The notes beneath the pieces were generated by a model. The model was given only the letters and a program-made list of their open reading frames with translations, had not been told where the DNA came from and did no database searches. Shown here piece by piece: positions 26,352-37,417 of a DNA stretch of 64,000 nucleotides. The stretch lies in contig BDSI01000002.1 in the NCBI GenBank assembly GCA_003117195.1, positions 1,203,328 through 1,267,327 on the forward strand, in the 5' to 3' direction. The stretch is from Eudorina sp. 2006-703-Eu-15. Its lineage: Eukaryota > Chlorophyta > Chlorophyceae > Chlamydomonadales > Volvocaceae. Numbering within the stretch: position 1 is the first letter of the stretch; each line of letters opens with the position of its first letter. The position numbers and the translations under genes are program-made.

Positions 26352-29300
26352 ATGTCAGCCGACGCCGGCGAAGAGGAGGCTGTGTTGGATGTGAAAGTGC
26401 CATCACGAAGGCGTCGTGCAAGTGATGACGAAGCGGAAGACGCCGAATTCCACGATGCCGCTGAGTATGCGGCTTCCGTCGCCGAAAGTCAAGCAGCAGA
26501 CCAAGACGAACAGACTGGGGAAGAGGTTCGCTCAGACGATGGCGATGAAGATGGTGATGCCTCCAATGGGGAAGGAGCGGGTATGTCTTGTGTGGTTTGG
26601 ACCGGAAAGCGGAATCCGAAGGTTCGTGTCGCGGAAAGCGCGGCATCAGTTCGCAACGATTCAGGGATGCACTGAACGGCATGTTGATAAGACAGCATCT
26701 TCGCAAATGCACGGTTTGAGGGAGTGTGCCAGTCTTCCTGCGATCCCGGTCCTTACTGGCTTTCCGTCCTCCCGTGCAGGAGCTGATGAGGAGCAAGGGA
26801 CAGAGGAGGTAGTCGGTGAGGATGATCAACTAGAACAGCAGGCCGCGGATCGCAAGAAGGCAAAACTACGGGAGCCTTTCGAGGTTCCGACATCTGGCGC
26901 CTTCTGGTTGCACGATGACCGTTTCGGCGGAGAGGAACCTCCGCCGGAACCGCCACGGTGTGTTTCGGCAGTGGATCATGATGCGTTGGGTGCCTGACGG
27001 GTTTATTACACCTTCCCTGTGAAGGACAACAGGGAAGGACAAAAGGATAGAATCCGGCCCCAAGCCGTACCGAACCCGCATGGCATCCAGATGAGACGGC
27101 CCGCGTATGCACATCCGGATGCCAAACGCAGCTCATGCTTTCCAAGTAGGTATGTCTTTGTACTAGGATCGATCAGCCAACTGCTTCACGCCCCCTGCTG
27201 CGCTGCACCATTGTATCCAAGCAGGCCCAGCGGGCCAACGGAGCGGAAGGCGAGGAGCGACACTGAGGGCCGCTGGCTCCATGACAAGTTCAGTGCACTA
27301 GAGCTGGGCGATGGGGAGGACGACGGTTCTTCCGAGAACGCATTCGTGAGTCGCGAGGCAGGGCTCCGAGGGTACACTCGTTCTGCACTGCTCCGCTTTC
27401 CAGAGACGAGGACCCTGCGACGAATGCCATGTTTAATGCCGCTGGGCCTTACAGACACCCCGTGCGTTTTGCACAGCTACAATGCGTTGCGCGAGTGTGG
27501 TTTGGGGCTGGACTCGTTCCCCAATTTCAATGACATGCAAAACGGACCCTCTTGCGTTGCGGCGCAGTCGAACAGACGGCGTGACAGAGGGCGAGGTGCT
27601 CGCGGGGGCCGGACTGGCGGCCGCGGAAATGTCGCAGGCGGCCGGGGCCGGGGCAGGATCGGAGGCTACATGTCAGCCAGCAACTATTCGTCCGAGCCAG
27701 GAGATTCAGCACCCGCACCGGAGTCATCGGGCCCAGCAGACGCGCAGGAGGCTCTGCCGCAGCGGCAGCCTAGAGCTCCACGGGCGCCCAGGGCCACACA
27801 GGCCGCACAGTCGGACGATGCCGTGTTTGGCCTGCCTGCGCCCGCAGCGGCAGCAGCATCTTCGGCGCTCACGAATCCCGGTCGGGGCCGAGGCCGAGGG
27901 GGCATAGCGGTCCGCGGTGGGCGAGTCGGGGCGGAGTACGGCGGCCGCGGCCGCGGGGAGCGCAGCTTCTCGCCGGCCGACGGAGATCGGGAATTCGGGT
28001 TTGGGACTGATGCCGGGGGCCGAGGGCGCGGGGCGGCCGGCCGCGGCCGGGGCCGCGATGACGGGTACCGGGCTGATGTTGCTGCGGGTCGAGGCGGCTA
28101 CGCCGCAGGCGGACGCGGTACAGGCCGTGGGTACGGCCGGGGGCTGGACATGTACGACAGGGAGCAGGGCGGCGCAGCGGAGGCACCCAGCAGCAGCAAC
28201 GGGCGCTTTGAGAGCGGGCGCGGAAGGGGCCGGGGGGCCGGCAGGTGCGTGCAAGCCTAGCTTTGAAATGCTCCGTTGCGGTGTCATGCCTGTCCATTGT
28301 GGCTGCTCACTTTGGCACCGGGGGCGCATGCGAGGGGATATGGGTACCGTCCGCATCGTACCCGCTTGAATGTGGTTATGGATCCGCCGGGGCCAGCTCA
28401 TGTGTTAGCGGGATTGTACGGGTTCCGGTACCGACAAGATCTTCTTTGCACAACTGCACACGGGCGAATAGGGTATACACTCACACCGGCACGACATTGC
28501 AGCCCGCTTCGCTGGGTGATTCCGGCCTTGTTCGAGCCCTTGGGACTGTGCACAATCCTGAAAGCAGCCGTTTGCTGCTGCGCTTCCGTCCCGCAGCGCG
28601 GTGAGACGCATCATGTGCTCCGGCTGTCCGTTGCAGGTCTTTCGGAGACTACCAGGGACGCGGCCCGGCGCCTGGCCGTGGGGTGATGGGTGCAGGCCGC
28701 GGGGCCGCGCCGGCGGCGTCATACCAGCAGCAGCCACCGCAGCAGCACCGCAAGCAGGAGCGCACGATGGACGACGAGTTCCCGCCGCTTCCGGGCAGCG
28801 CTCCGGCGAAACGGCCGGGCCCGTCCAGCACGCAGGCCGCCGACGCGTCGCATGCTGGTTCCAGCGCCTTCGGGTCGCAGGCCGCGGCGCAGCAGCTGAC
28901 CGACGCGGGTGCGCCCGCGGTGCAGGGGGTGCGGCGGTACAGCAAGATGGCAGGGAAGGTTGGCGGGGCCGGCGATGCGGCCGCTTCAGGGGGGCCTCCG
29001 GGAATCGCCCCGGCACCGGACATGGGGCGAGGGAGGGTGGCCGCCGGCGAGGGGTCTGGGGCCGCTACTGTCAGGGCGAGCAAGCTGTCGGCGGCTGCAC
29101 CCACGTTCGAGCCCTCGCCTGCTGCGGCGGCGAAGGCAGGCAGGCAGCAGGCAAAAGCGCCGCCGCAGCCGCAACAGGCAACGGAGCCGCCACCGCCGCC
29201 CCCGGCGCCGTCCGTCCCGGCGGCTTTCGGAGCGCCGCTGCAGCCAATGACCGTGGTCGCCACCGCGCCACCTATGCAGCAGCCAATGGGACCCGGTATG

Positions 29301-29834
29301 CCGGAACAACCGTACGGCATGCCACCTCACGGCCATGCCATGCCGTACATGCACCAGCAGCACCCCCAGCACCAGCAGCACCCCCAGCACCAGCAGCACC
29401 CGCAGCAGCAACAGCAACCCCCGCAACAGCACCCGCAACAGCAACAGCACCCGCAGCAGCAGCAGCAACCAAACCCGCCGCCACCACCACCGCCGCCACC
29501 GCCGCAGGGTCATGTCCAGATGCAGGGTTATGGCGGCCCCATGCAGCAGGGCATGCCGCATGGCACGCAGCAGGGCATGATGAGTGGTTCTCCCATGGCG
29601 CCACAGGGGATGCAGCCGCAGTATGGTGGAGGTGGCATGTACGGGTCATTCCAAGACATGGAAGCTTGGTTCCAGGACTCGTACCAGAAAGCCCTGGCCA
29701 CCGGCATGGACCCACAGCAGGCGTACAGTGCCGTCCAGGGCTATATGCAGGGCATGCAAATGGCCCTCCAGCATTTCTCCCGTGGCGTGTACCCGGCTGC
29801 GCCGCAGATGCAGGCTGCGTCGCCCGGTCAATGA
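26352..29834 (+). CDS. CASC3/Barentsz (MLN51)-type exon junction complex protein
   Basis: Exons 26352-26580, 26780-26957, 27225-27345, 27568-28244 and 28637-29834 join in phase into 801 codons (800 aa). The Btz/SELOR core that clamps eIF4A3 on spliced mRNA is split over exons 2 and 3: VPTSGAFWLHDDR at residues 112-124 and RWLHDKF at 152-158, matching the family's paired HDDR and W-HDKF pattern. An acidic N-terminus (1-95) precedes it. Exon 4 is rich in RGG/GRG (about 177-400). Exon 5 has DDEFPPLPG (447-455), a PAM2-like motif (L552, A556, F559, P561) and His/Gln/Pro-rich low complexity up to about residue 700. Each donor is GTATGT, GTGTGT, GTGAGT or GTGCGT. In the family, Barentsz is a shuttling core EJC factor in mRNA localisation, translation and decay; that role is inferred from the SELOR motif. 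Long Gly/Gln tracts make the exact boundaries of exon 4 the least certain part. Confidence 0.85.
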
Positions 29835-30341
29835 TGGCGTGACCCGCGGGTCACATGTACCGCAATGAGATGACTTGGGCCGGGTCGATCGATGAGGCCA
29901 CACCGCGCCTCGCATCATCTGGCCCTGCACGTGTTGGTGCAGCGCGCTTCAGTTTTCGGTGGACTGCAGCGGATCGATTGCGGCCAGCTGAGGACTTTGC
30001 CCCTGGCCCAATCCTGGTCCTGACGTGCATGTTGCTGAGGCGGGTTGCTGCATGGAAACAAGCGCCTGCGGGCGCGTGCGACCGACGCTTGGGTGAGGTG
30101 GCCGATCGCACTATCAGCTGCTGCTGCTGCTGCTTAGTCCGGGAGCCGCGCCAACATGCGGCAGGGGGGAAGGCACAACGGGTCCGGGTCCCGGGGCTAG
30201 ATCATCCCGCGGCCTGCGCGCACATCAGCCGTGTGCATTTGTAGAGGTAACGTCTTCGCCAGGGCGCTATTCGTCTTGCGCTGTGTGTCGAGGAGGGTTT
30301 TCGCGAACATGTTTAGGCGGCCGCGGCGCACGGGTGTGTTG
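29835..30341. other. 3' flank of the Barentsz-like gene
   Basis: This stretch is non-coding as far as I can see and contains part of the 3' UTR. I found no TGTAA close to the stop. Confidence 0.4.
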
Positions 30342-31633
30342 ACGTTTGGGGATGTTTGTTGCTACGTACTACGACCTATGGGGTTTTGAGGTGTTTCGGT
30401 CCTGGAAGGGGGGATCCGCCTCTCCTCTGGCGTGCCCATGATTGGTTTTAGCCGCCCTCAGTGAGTGCGTGCGCGTATGTCGTCGTCAGCACTTGACGGA
30501 ATTCCAAAGGTTTTCGGGTTGCGTGGCGTCCTTCAGGGGGCGACCTCTTCCCCGAGACCGTCCTCACAGTAAACCGTACTTTAGATGGGCGCCCCTCTGC
30601 GTTGTGTTGGTTTCGGACGTGGTTGCGGAAGCTACTGGGGGAAGGGGCCCGATTAGCGAGACTCCTATGGTTTGCGACGTGGGGTTTGACGGCGGACAAT
30701 TGTTTCTTTTGGGCCGTGGTGGATGAGGAAGGGCTCTGTGGAGCGGGAGAGGCTGCTAGCCGCTAGGAGCGGGGCCCGAACTTCGTCATCGATCGAAGGT
30801 GCAGTGCCTCCTGTGCTAATGAAATACCTGTGCTTGGCGGCTGGAGGTGAAGAGCGGAGCGCGAGCGGCAGGCGGGTGGTACCGCGAGCCCTGCTGGGGC
30901 CGACTGCGGGTCTGAACCAGCTCGGGATCGCTCTGTTGCACTGGCACGCTTAAGCACACCAATCCAGTCAAAGCTAACCAGACACCACAAGGAGGATTTG
31001 CAGAGCTACATCCCATTTGGCGCCATGACTGTGGTGAGGTGTCCACGAAAAGCACAACGGTCATCATGCAAAATGCTTTATGTTTTCTTGTTTCGGCGCA
31101 CGGCGGTTCATGGCTCTTTTCTGCATGACGACGCGGCGCGTGTTGTGCATCAGGCCGATTTGTCGGATAGAGGCGTGCCGCGGCGGTCAGTCGACGGGCG
31201 ACACCTTCGGATCCGCCGTATTGTTGGGCGCAGTACGGCAAGCTGGGTCTGGCGTAGCGTCTTTTGACTGGCCGGCATTAGCACCAATTGCTTTCGTGAG
31301 GGGAGGGCCTTGCAGGCTCTTGTCATTACTGTTCTTTGACTAGAGACTGGGAATTACGAATGCTTTTGGGCCGACGCCGTGTCCGACGAGCCCCTCGTGG
31401 TGCGGGCACGTGCGCGAGTCGCCGGGGTTCGCGGCGCGCAGCGGCGTGTCAGGCGGAGCAGCGCCGCCGGGTGGAGACCAGCGCCAGCGCGCTCCACATG
31501 GTGTTGCCAGGTGCACCGCTGCGTACAGGTCCATATCTACGGCCCGTTTCGTGACACTGCGCAGGCCTCGGTCTTGCTCGTGACTAAGAGGGCTTCTTAT
31601 TCCACCCCTTTGACAGCAACGCGCTTTAGCACT

Positions 31634-31668
31634 GAAATCTGCCCCAGATTTCAGCTGTATCTGGGGCA
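31634..31668. repeat. Overlapping inverted repeats in block 2 of the element
   Basis: GAAATCTG pairs with CAGATTTC (31634-31652), and TGCCCCAGAT pairs with ATCTGGGGCA (31640-31668). The two stems share bases and so exclude each other. Copy B keeps the layout with one mismatch per stem. Confidence 0.6.
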
Positions 31669-32012
31669 CCTGGCGCGTAATAGAACACCGGACTGCACGA
31701 CGCGCCGAGCGGCAAACGTTGCCGCAGTCATCTCCGCGTTGCCAGACTTTCTCCACAACCAGGCTTCATTGGTAATTAAAAATGATCAGGCACATTTAGC
31801 TCTGCATGATCATGCAAAGCGCTGGGAAGGCAACCCAGTCAGGTCGTTCTCACTTGTCGCGATTGGACCTCCAGTGATAGCGCGGGCAATTAATGCGCGA
31901 GCTTCGGAGCCGATTTGATGATGACTGTGGAAGTGATCAATTGGCAGTGGATCCGGTCACATTTGTCTCGGAAGATGTGTTGCTATAAGCATGAGTTTCT
32001 GCAAATACTCCA

Positions 32013-32453
32013 TTACACCGCTAGAGCCCCACCGGGGCGACAATAAACAACGCAGGGCCGGAGATGGGCGAGGACACTTAAGTCGCACTTGTAATAGGGA
32101 AGCTCCTCGCGGTGGCGTTTTGGCGGGCTTTCCGGCATTGCCGGAAAGCATCTGGCATTTCGCTTCTGCTGGAGCTGGGTGGCATCGGCTAGCTTCTGTT
32201 GAGCTGCCGCAAAAGCATTGTATGCTTTCTCCTCCGCCTCATCAAGGATCGCACCAGGGTCCCCCTTCAGTTTCTCCATGACTGCCTTCACTGCCGGATT
32301 CTGTGCCAACGAGGTCACTCCCTTCTGATGATTAGCAATAGGGGTCGTCAATTGTCTCAGCAATAAGGTCGTCCATTGTCCTAGGATTCGACCAGTCCTC
32401 GGTTTCCACCGACGATGGACAGCAACGAACGGCGGCTTGATTTGCGGCGTCAA
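32013..32453 (-). pseudogene. Unidentified coding-like fragment inside the element
   Basis: The minus-strand frame contains a well-formed helical, Ala/Lys-rich stretch (NPAVKAVMEKLKGDPGA... and AEEKAYNAFAAAQQKLADA) unlike random GC-rich reading frames. There is no convincing start or splice context, and the fragment lies inside repeat copy A on the strand opposite the protease fragment. It may be a captured host exon or a piece of the element's own gene. I do not recognise the family. Confidence 0.3.
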
Positions 32454-32705
32454 GGACCGGATACTCGTCGTCCGCTCTGTCAGATACGGGGCAAGACTCT
32501 CTCTGTCACGTTCATCCTTGACACGGGGGCTCCAAGAACGTACATCTGCTCCGACACTGCGCGCGCCTTCGACGTCGACCCGGAGGCGCAGCGATTACGT
32601 GGCAGATTTGTTGCTGTAACCGCGGCCGCGCCGTCGCGTGTTGTATCCGCGCGGCCTGAGGATGTATTCTGCAAACGTAGGAGATTCCTCACCCATGACA
32701 GTTGA
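32415..32705 (+). pseudogene. Retropepsin-like aspartic protease fragment
   Basis: The frame reads PLCQIRGKTLSVTFILDTGA followed by PRTYICSDTARAFDV. A hydrophobic run into D-T-G-A, then a Thr-Tyr-Ile strand, is the signature around the catalytic Asp of retroviral-type proteases of retroelements. The frame ends at a TGA inside a hairpin at 32694-32729, and I see no reverse transcriptase or integrase around it, so it looks like a remnant. Confidence 0.5.
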
Positions 32706-33274
32706 CGATTATAAAAGTCAACTGCCATGAGTGCAAGGAATCCCCTGCGTCTGGGCACCGGCGTCCGGTCACGCGGCAGTTACAGTTTGGAGTTGTCGAG
32801 TTCGAGCAGTCGTTGAGGCGAAAGGCACCACATACCATCACTATTTTCGAGAGGGGCTTCGGCTAGCACTCTCCTCCGACATGTCGTACGAAGGCTACGG
32901 AGCGAAGGTTCTGAGGATCCTTGAGATATTGGGTCCGGTGCGCCATGGGTGGCGCAGTTCCTTTTATGGTGAGGAAGCTGTCATCGGCTGTCACTGATGA
33001 CCCGCGGGGTGCGCTGTAACATAATACAGGGGGGACCCGCGGGCGAGATCTTCAGCTCAACTTCTGACTGTCCAACGTTTGGGTCAGACAAGCAACCGAT
33101 GCTGGCTGTCAAAATAATCGTTGAAATCACCAGATTAAATTGTGCGGCCCGCACGGCAAAAACTCTTCCATCTATTGACAACGTAACCCTTCCACATTAA
33201 ATCGTCATCCTAAGGTCTCCTGCGTACCTTGTATTGGCAGCGCTAAAAGTTTTTCAATCTGATATTTGCCTCGA

Positions 33275-34022
33275 ACGTTTGGGGGTGTATTGTTGCTACG
33301 TACTACGCCCTCGAGTTTGGGTGAGGTGTTTCGGTCCGGGGAGGGGGATCCGCCTCTCCTCTGGCGTGCCTTTGGTTGGCTTGTAGCCGCCCTCAGTGAG
33401 TGCGTGCGCGTATGTCGTCGTCAGCACTTGACGGAATTCCAGGGGAGAGGGCGACCTCTTCCCCGTGGCCGTTCTTTGACAATGAAATCTGGCCCAGATT
33501 GCAGCTGTATCTGGGGCACCTGGCGCGTAATAGAAAGCAAATGAACACCGGACTGCACCATGCGTCGAGCAACAAACTCAGCCGCAGTCATTTCTACGTT
33601 GCCAGACTTTCTCCACAAGCAAACTGCATTGGTAAATGAAAAATAATTAGCTCTGCGTGATCATGCCAAGCGCTTCAAAAGCAACCCAGTCAGGTCGTTT
33701 TCACTTATCGCAACTGAAACTTTCAGTGATAGCCAGGGATACTACTTGGCAAACCATGTAGACACAGGAATGTAATTATATATACTTTGAATTTGCCGAT
33801 CGTCGAATTCTGAAGGATACCGACCCGCGGGCGAGATCATCAGCTCAACTTCTAACAGTCCAACGTTTGCGTCAGACAAGCTGGCTGTCAAAATCGTCGA
33901 CGAGCTCATGATATTATATTGTAGGAATAATTTGCTGTCCGCACGGCCACAACTCTGTTCTAATGACAACGTAACCCTTCCACACAACATTCGTCATCCT
34001 GAGATATCCTGCGTACCTTGTA
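33275..34022. mobile_element. Transposon-like repeat, short copy (B), next to the DHAR start
   Basis: Copy B carries block 1 (33275 to about 33475), block 2 (33484-33734) and block 3 (33822-34022) in the order and orientation of copy A, but with only about 10-90 bp between blocks. It begins 41 bp after copy A ends. Several differences from A in every block show that the duplication is not recent. Its right end lies 24 bp before the DHAR ATG. Confidence 0.65.
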
Positions 34023-34046
34023 CATAATTATACGAGAAGGGCTATA

Positions 34047-37000
34047 ATGCTGGTCACTCGGCTTTCTACCAAGCCCCTTGGAACTCGCTCAATTTTTCGC
34101 AAGCCATCACGTTCACTCGCTGTTTCCGCCATGGCCGGCACAGTTGTTTACGTCAAGGGTGATCCAACCACGAAGACGCTGGGTGATTGTGAGTGCCTTG
34201 TGGCGACCGGCGACCGGCGGTCTATCAGTGACTACGTCCGAACCGAATCCCAACGGGAAAGACAAGGGTTAAATTTCTGTATTATACAGTATTCATGGGC
34301 ATTCTTAATTATTTCTGCCTGGATGTCGAGCGAAAACCATTCCGGAACCGGCGCGATGACCTGCCTCCGACACCTTGCCCACAGCAACTCCCTCTGGCAT
34401 ACATGCTCCCACTATGTGCCGCTGAGACCAGTAGAACAGTAGTGTGCTGGGCAGGCCTCACCGTCGCCTGCCTCACCCGACTCGGATTCACACGTGCGAA
34501 CGCAGGCCCATTTTGCCATCGTGCATTGCTGACCTTCGAGCGGAAGAAGGTGCCACACACGTTGGAGTACATCGACTTCGCCAACAAGCCCGCTTGGTGG
34601 GTCGTGCGGATGCCGTACATACCCGGCAAGGGAAAACCTTTTCAGCCTCCTACCTGCCATTGGTTGCCATGGAAACAGCACCCACGTACTTAATCCATGC
34701 GTTCGTGTCCGCAGCCCTGTTCCGTCATTTCGAGCTGGTCGATTATCTTATTAGACGTCCTGCCGATCGATCGAAGGATCGATGGAAGCGAACGCACTTG
34801 CTCGCCCAGGAAAATACAGTCGACTCGCTTCCCGCCCTACGCAGGCTGCAAGAGGCCAGCGGTGGCAAGGTGCCTGTGATCAAGGTGAGCGTGCGGGACG
34901 ATGTGTCGGGTGCGGCTTGGCGGATGGGCCTGCGAGGGGCGATGCCGAGGCGGGCAAGGACGGCAGGGGTTGGGGGCTTGGGGCCGCTGGGACCGGTGGT
35001 GCTGAAGAAATGCGACCGCCTCGGCCGGGGGGGGGAGGGCGCTAGGGCGTGGCGAGCGGCAGTGAACCATGGGTCATGGCGCTGTAGCCAGTGCGGCTTC
35101 GTTAAGCTCACCTGGCGTATTCTCCCATGCAGTTTGATGCAGCGGCTGTAGCTTACAGCACCCGCCCCGGCTACATCCGTACAGTCAGGCACAGGCCGCG
35201 GCGGGCCCTTCACCCCCGGCAAAGGCGCGGGGCTCGGCTCTCACCTTTCGCATGTGTTGAACCGCCGCGCGTTTGCAGGAGGAGGGCCAGCCGTACATGC
35301 CTGACAGCGATGTCATCGTCGTACATCTGGAGGTACGGCAAGCATGTGCCGAACTGGGATGAGGACCGGTGTGGGATCCGTTGGGCCGTGGCGCGGGGAT
35401 AATCCGGACAGGCCAGCGCCTAGTACGGTCCTGAAAACCTACAACCCACTGCGACCCGCTGCAACAACCATTTGACTCGAATGTTGTCGTTGTTAATCTA
35501 GGCCAGCTGAGGAGCAGCTGTTGCATCTGTTGATCATGTCATCGCCTAGTAGACGGCTCCACCGGCCGGCTGGAGGCCGCGACGAGACCGGCCTTGTCAC
35601 GGTGTATGGTGCTGTAGACTCGACCCTACCCCAACCCCACGTGCTGCCTCGAGCCATGCGGCTCGCTCCGGCGCTGAGACGAGGGAGGCAGACCTTAGTG
35701 TCGCAAGACAACACCCCTCGCGTGCGCGCTCTCCATTTTCAGCTGCACCCTCAGGGCAGCGTGTGGCCGCCCTGCCTCCGCCGCCGCCGCAGCGACTGCC
35801 TCTCGCGCTTCTGTGTCTGCGGCTGCATCCGCCCCTGCCCCCCCGCAGGACAAGTACCCTCAGCCCTCGATGAAGTCCTCGGTGCCGCCGGAAGTGTGAG
35901 TGGATGCTGCCGGAAGTGTGACCATGCGGCTGACGTGGCGTGTCCGCCCCTGCGGCTGACGTGGGGCGGCAAGTACCATATAGATTCGGTGGGAGTACGG
36001 CATCGGCGGTTCACTGTCCAGCAGCGCCCGTAGACACGTTTCTCCCCCACCTCACCACCTCGTTGCGGGTGCACAACAGCGGTGCCGGTGCCCCCGCCCT
36101 GCCGCCCTTCCGCAGAGGCGCCAAACTGTTTCCCGCCTTCCGCGGCTACCTGATGGGGCCCCCCGAGGAGCAGGAGGACAAGAAGGCGCTCCTGCACTCG
36201 GAGCTCAAGCTCATCAACGATTACCTCGAGGCGCACAAGGCCGCGGTACGGCAATCCGCTGTCAGGGGTGTCCGGCGCATGGTTCTGCCGTACTATACAC
36301 GGCGCGGGGCACGGGCAGGCGGACGAGGGCGTGCGAGGTTGCGTCAGCCGGCCGACCGCCGGCCCAGCAGCGTGTCACCGGTCCTACTGAGGCTCTGCTT
36401 CGGTTGAGCTCCGGCTGGTTGAGCTTCTGTCGTACATCATACTCTAGTTGGACGATACCCAGTGCCTCCACGAATGTTCGACGCTCGCCCGCCACGGTGA
36501 CGCATTGCACGGGCACATTGCATGGGCACATTGCACGGGCACATTGCACGGGCACATTGCACGGGCACATTGCACGGGCGATGACTCGGGGATCGCCGGC
36601 GCCCCTTGGTCCCCGATCTGTCCTCTCCTTGCTTTTCTCTTGCCTGCCGCCTTCCCCTTCTTCCCGCCCCACGCGCCCATGCTTATGCCTCCCCGCCCGC
36701 CCTGCTCCTGGGCCTCCCCCTCTGTCTACCTCGCTGCAGGGCCCGCTCTTCGGCGGCCACGAGATCAACGCCACGGACGCGGCCGTGGCCCCCAAGCTGT
36801 ACCACGCGCTGGTCGCGCTGAAGCACTTCAAGGGCTGGGAGCTGCCGCAGGAGCTTGGCGCCATCAGGACGTAAGGATCCCGACCCGCGCGGCTATACAC
36901 ACAAGGATCGGGGGGGGCCGTGTGGGTGTGATGCGGGAATCTCAACGACATGCCGAGGCGCTCTTTATCGCTTAGTACGGCCGGATGCAGTACATTTACC

Positions 37001-37417
37001 GGACCATGTAGTTCGTACAGCACAGTACAGAGGGTACCTGGGCCAGAAGGGGCTCGCGCGGGCGTCGAAAGTACTGAAGTCAGTGGACGGGGCGAGGGTT
37101 CAAAAACACCGACAGTTGCTCAGTCCTGAACAGCACGCCGGCACGAGCCCCGGCTGGTCGCGCGACCCAGCGTTCGAGACTGGTTCCGATCCGCCCCGAT
37201 GGGGCCCAACCACCTTGCGCGGGCCTACCCCAGTGCGGGCCCCTGCCGGCGCACGCCTCCATCCCCTCGCGGCTGCTGCTTCTGCTGCCGCTGCTGCCGC
37301 CGCTGTTGCTGCTGCAGGTACATGGAGTCCATTAAGCAGCTGCCCGAGTGGAAGAAGACCGACTACGGGGAGGCCATGATCATCAAGGGATGGGAGCGCC
37401 ACCTCGCCCACAAGTGA
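34047..37417 (+). CDS. DHAR: Dehydroascorbate reductase (GST superfamily)
   Basis: Reduces dehydroascorbate to ascorbate with glutathione, in the ascorbate-glutathione cycle. Exons 34047-34188, 34506-34596, 34845-34884, 35279-35332, 35849-35895, 36116-36245, 36740-36870 and 37318-37417 join in phase into 245 codons (244 aa). The thioredoxin-like half has the active site CPFCHR at residues 48-53 (split by intron 1), GKVPVIK and PDSDVIV. The helical half includes GPLFGGHEINATDAAVAPKL and ends in WERHLAHK. The first 28 residues are basic and Ser/Thr-rich, as in an organelle transit peptide. A second in-frame ATG (34131, codon 29) in a strong GCCATGGCC context begins MAGTVVYVKGD, where the mature protein would start. 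Length and motifs are normal for the family. The 5' UTR must lie inside repeat copy B. Confidence 0.93.
36501..36580. repeat. 13-bp tandem repeat in a DHAR intron
   Basis: About six copies of GGGCACATTGCAC (one with a T change) lie in intron 6. Because 13 is not a multiple of 3, the array stays open in several frames and produces spurious ORFs. Confidence 0.85.

Larger units (their letters stand above)
30342..33233. mobile_element. Transposon-like repeat, long copy (A)
   Basis: Three blocks recur in the same order and orientation in the next copy. Block 1 (30342 to about 30560) contains the shared GTGAGTGCGTGCGCGTATGT, block 2 (31634-31881) the shared CTGTATCTGGGGCACCTGGC, and block 3 (33034-33233) ends CTGCGTACCTTGTA. 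Copy A carries about 1.1 kb of extra DNA in each of the two gaps. The second gap holds a retropepsin-like ORF and a hairpin (32694-32729). I see no clear terminal inverted repeats or target-site duplication, so the class of element is open. Confidence 0.65.

Noticed and set aside
28601..29842. 413-codon plus frame in a different phase
   Set aside because: It is a shadow of Barentsz exon 5, whose own phase joins correctly to the SELOR exons.
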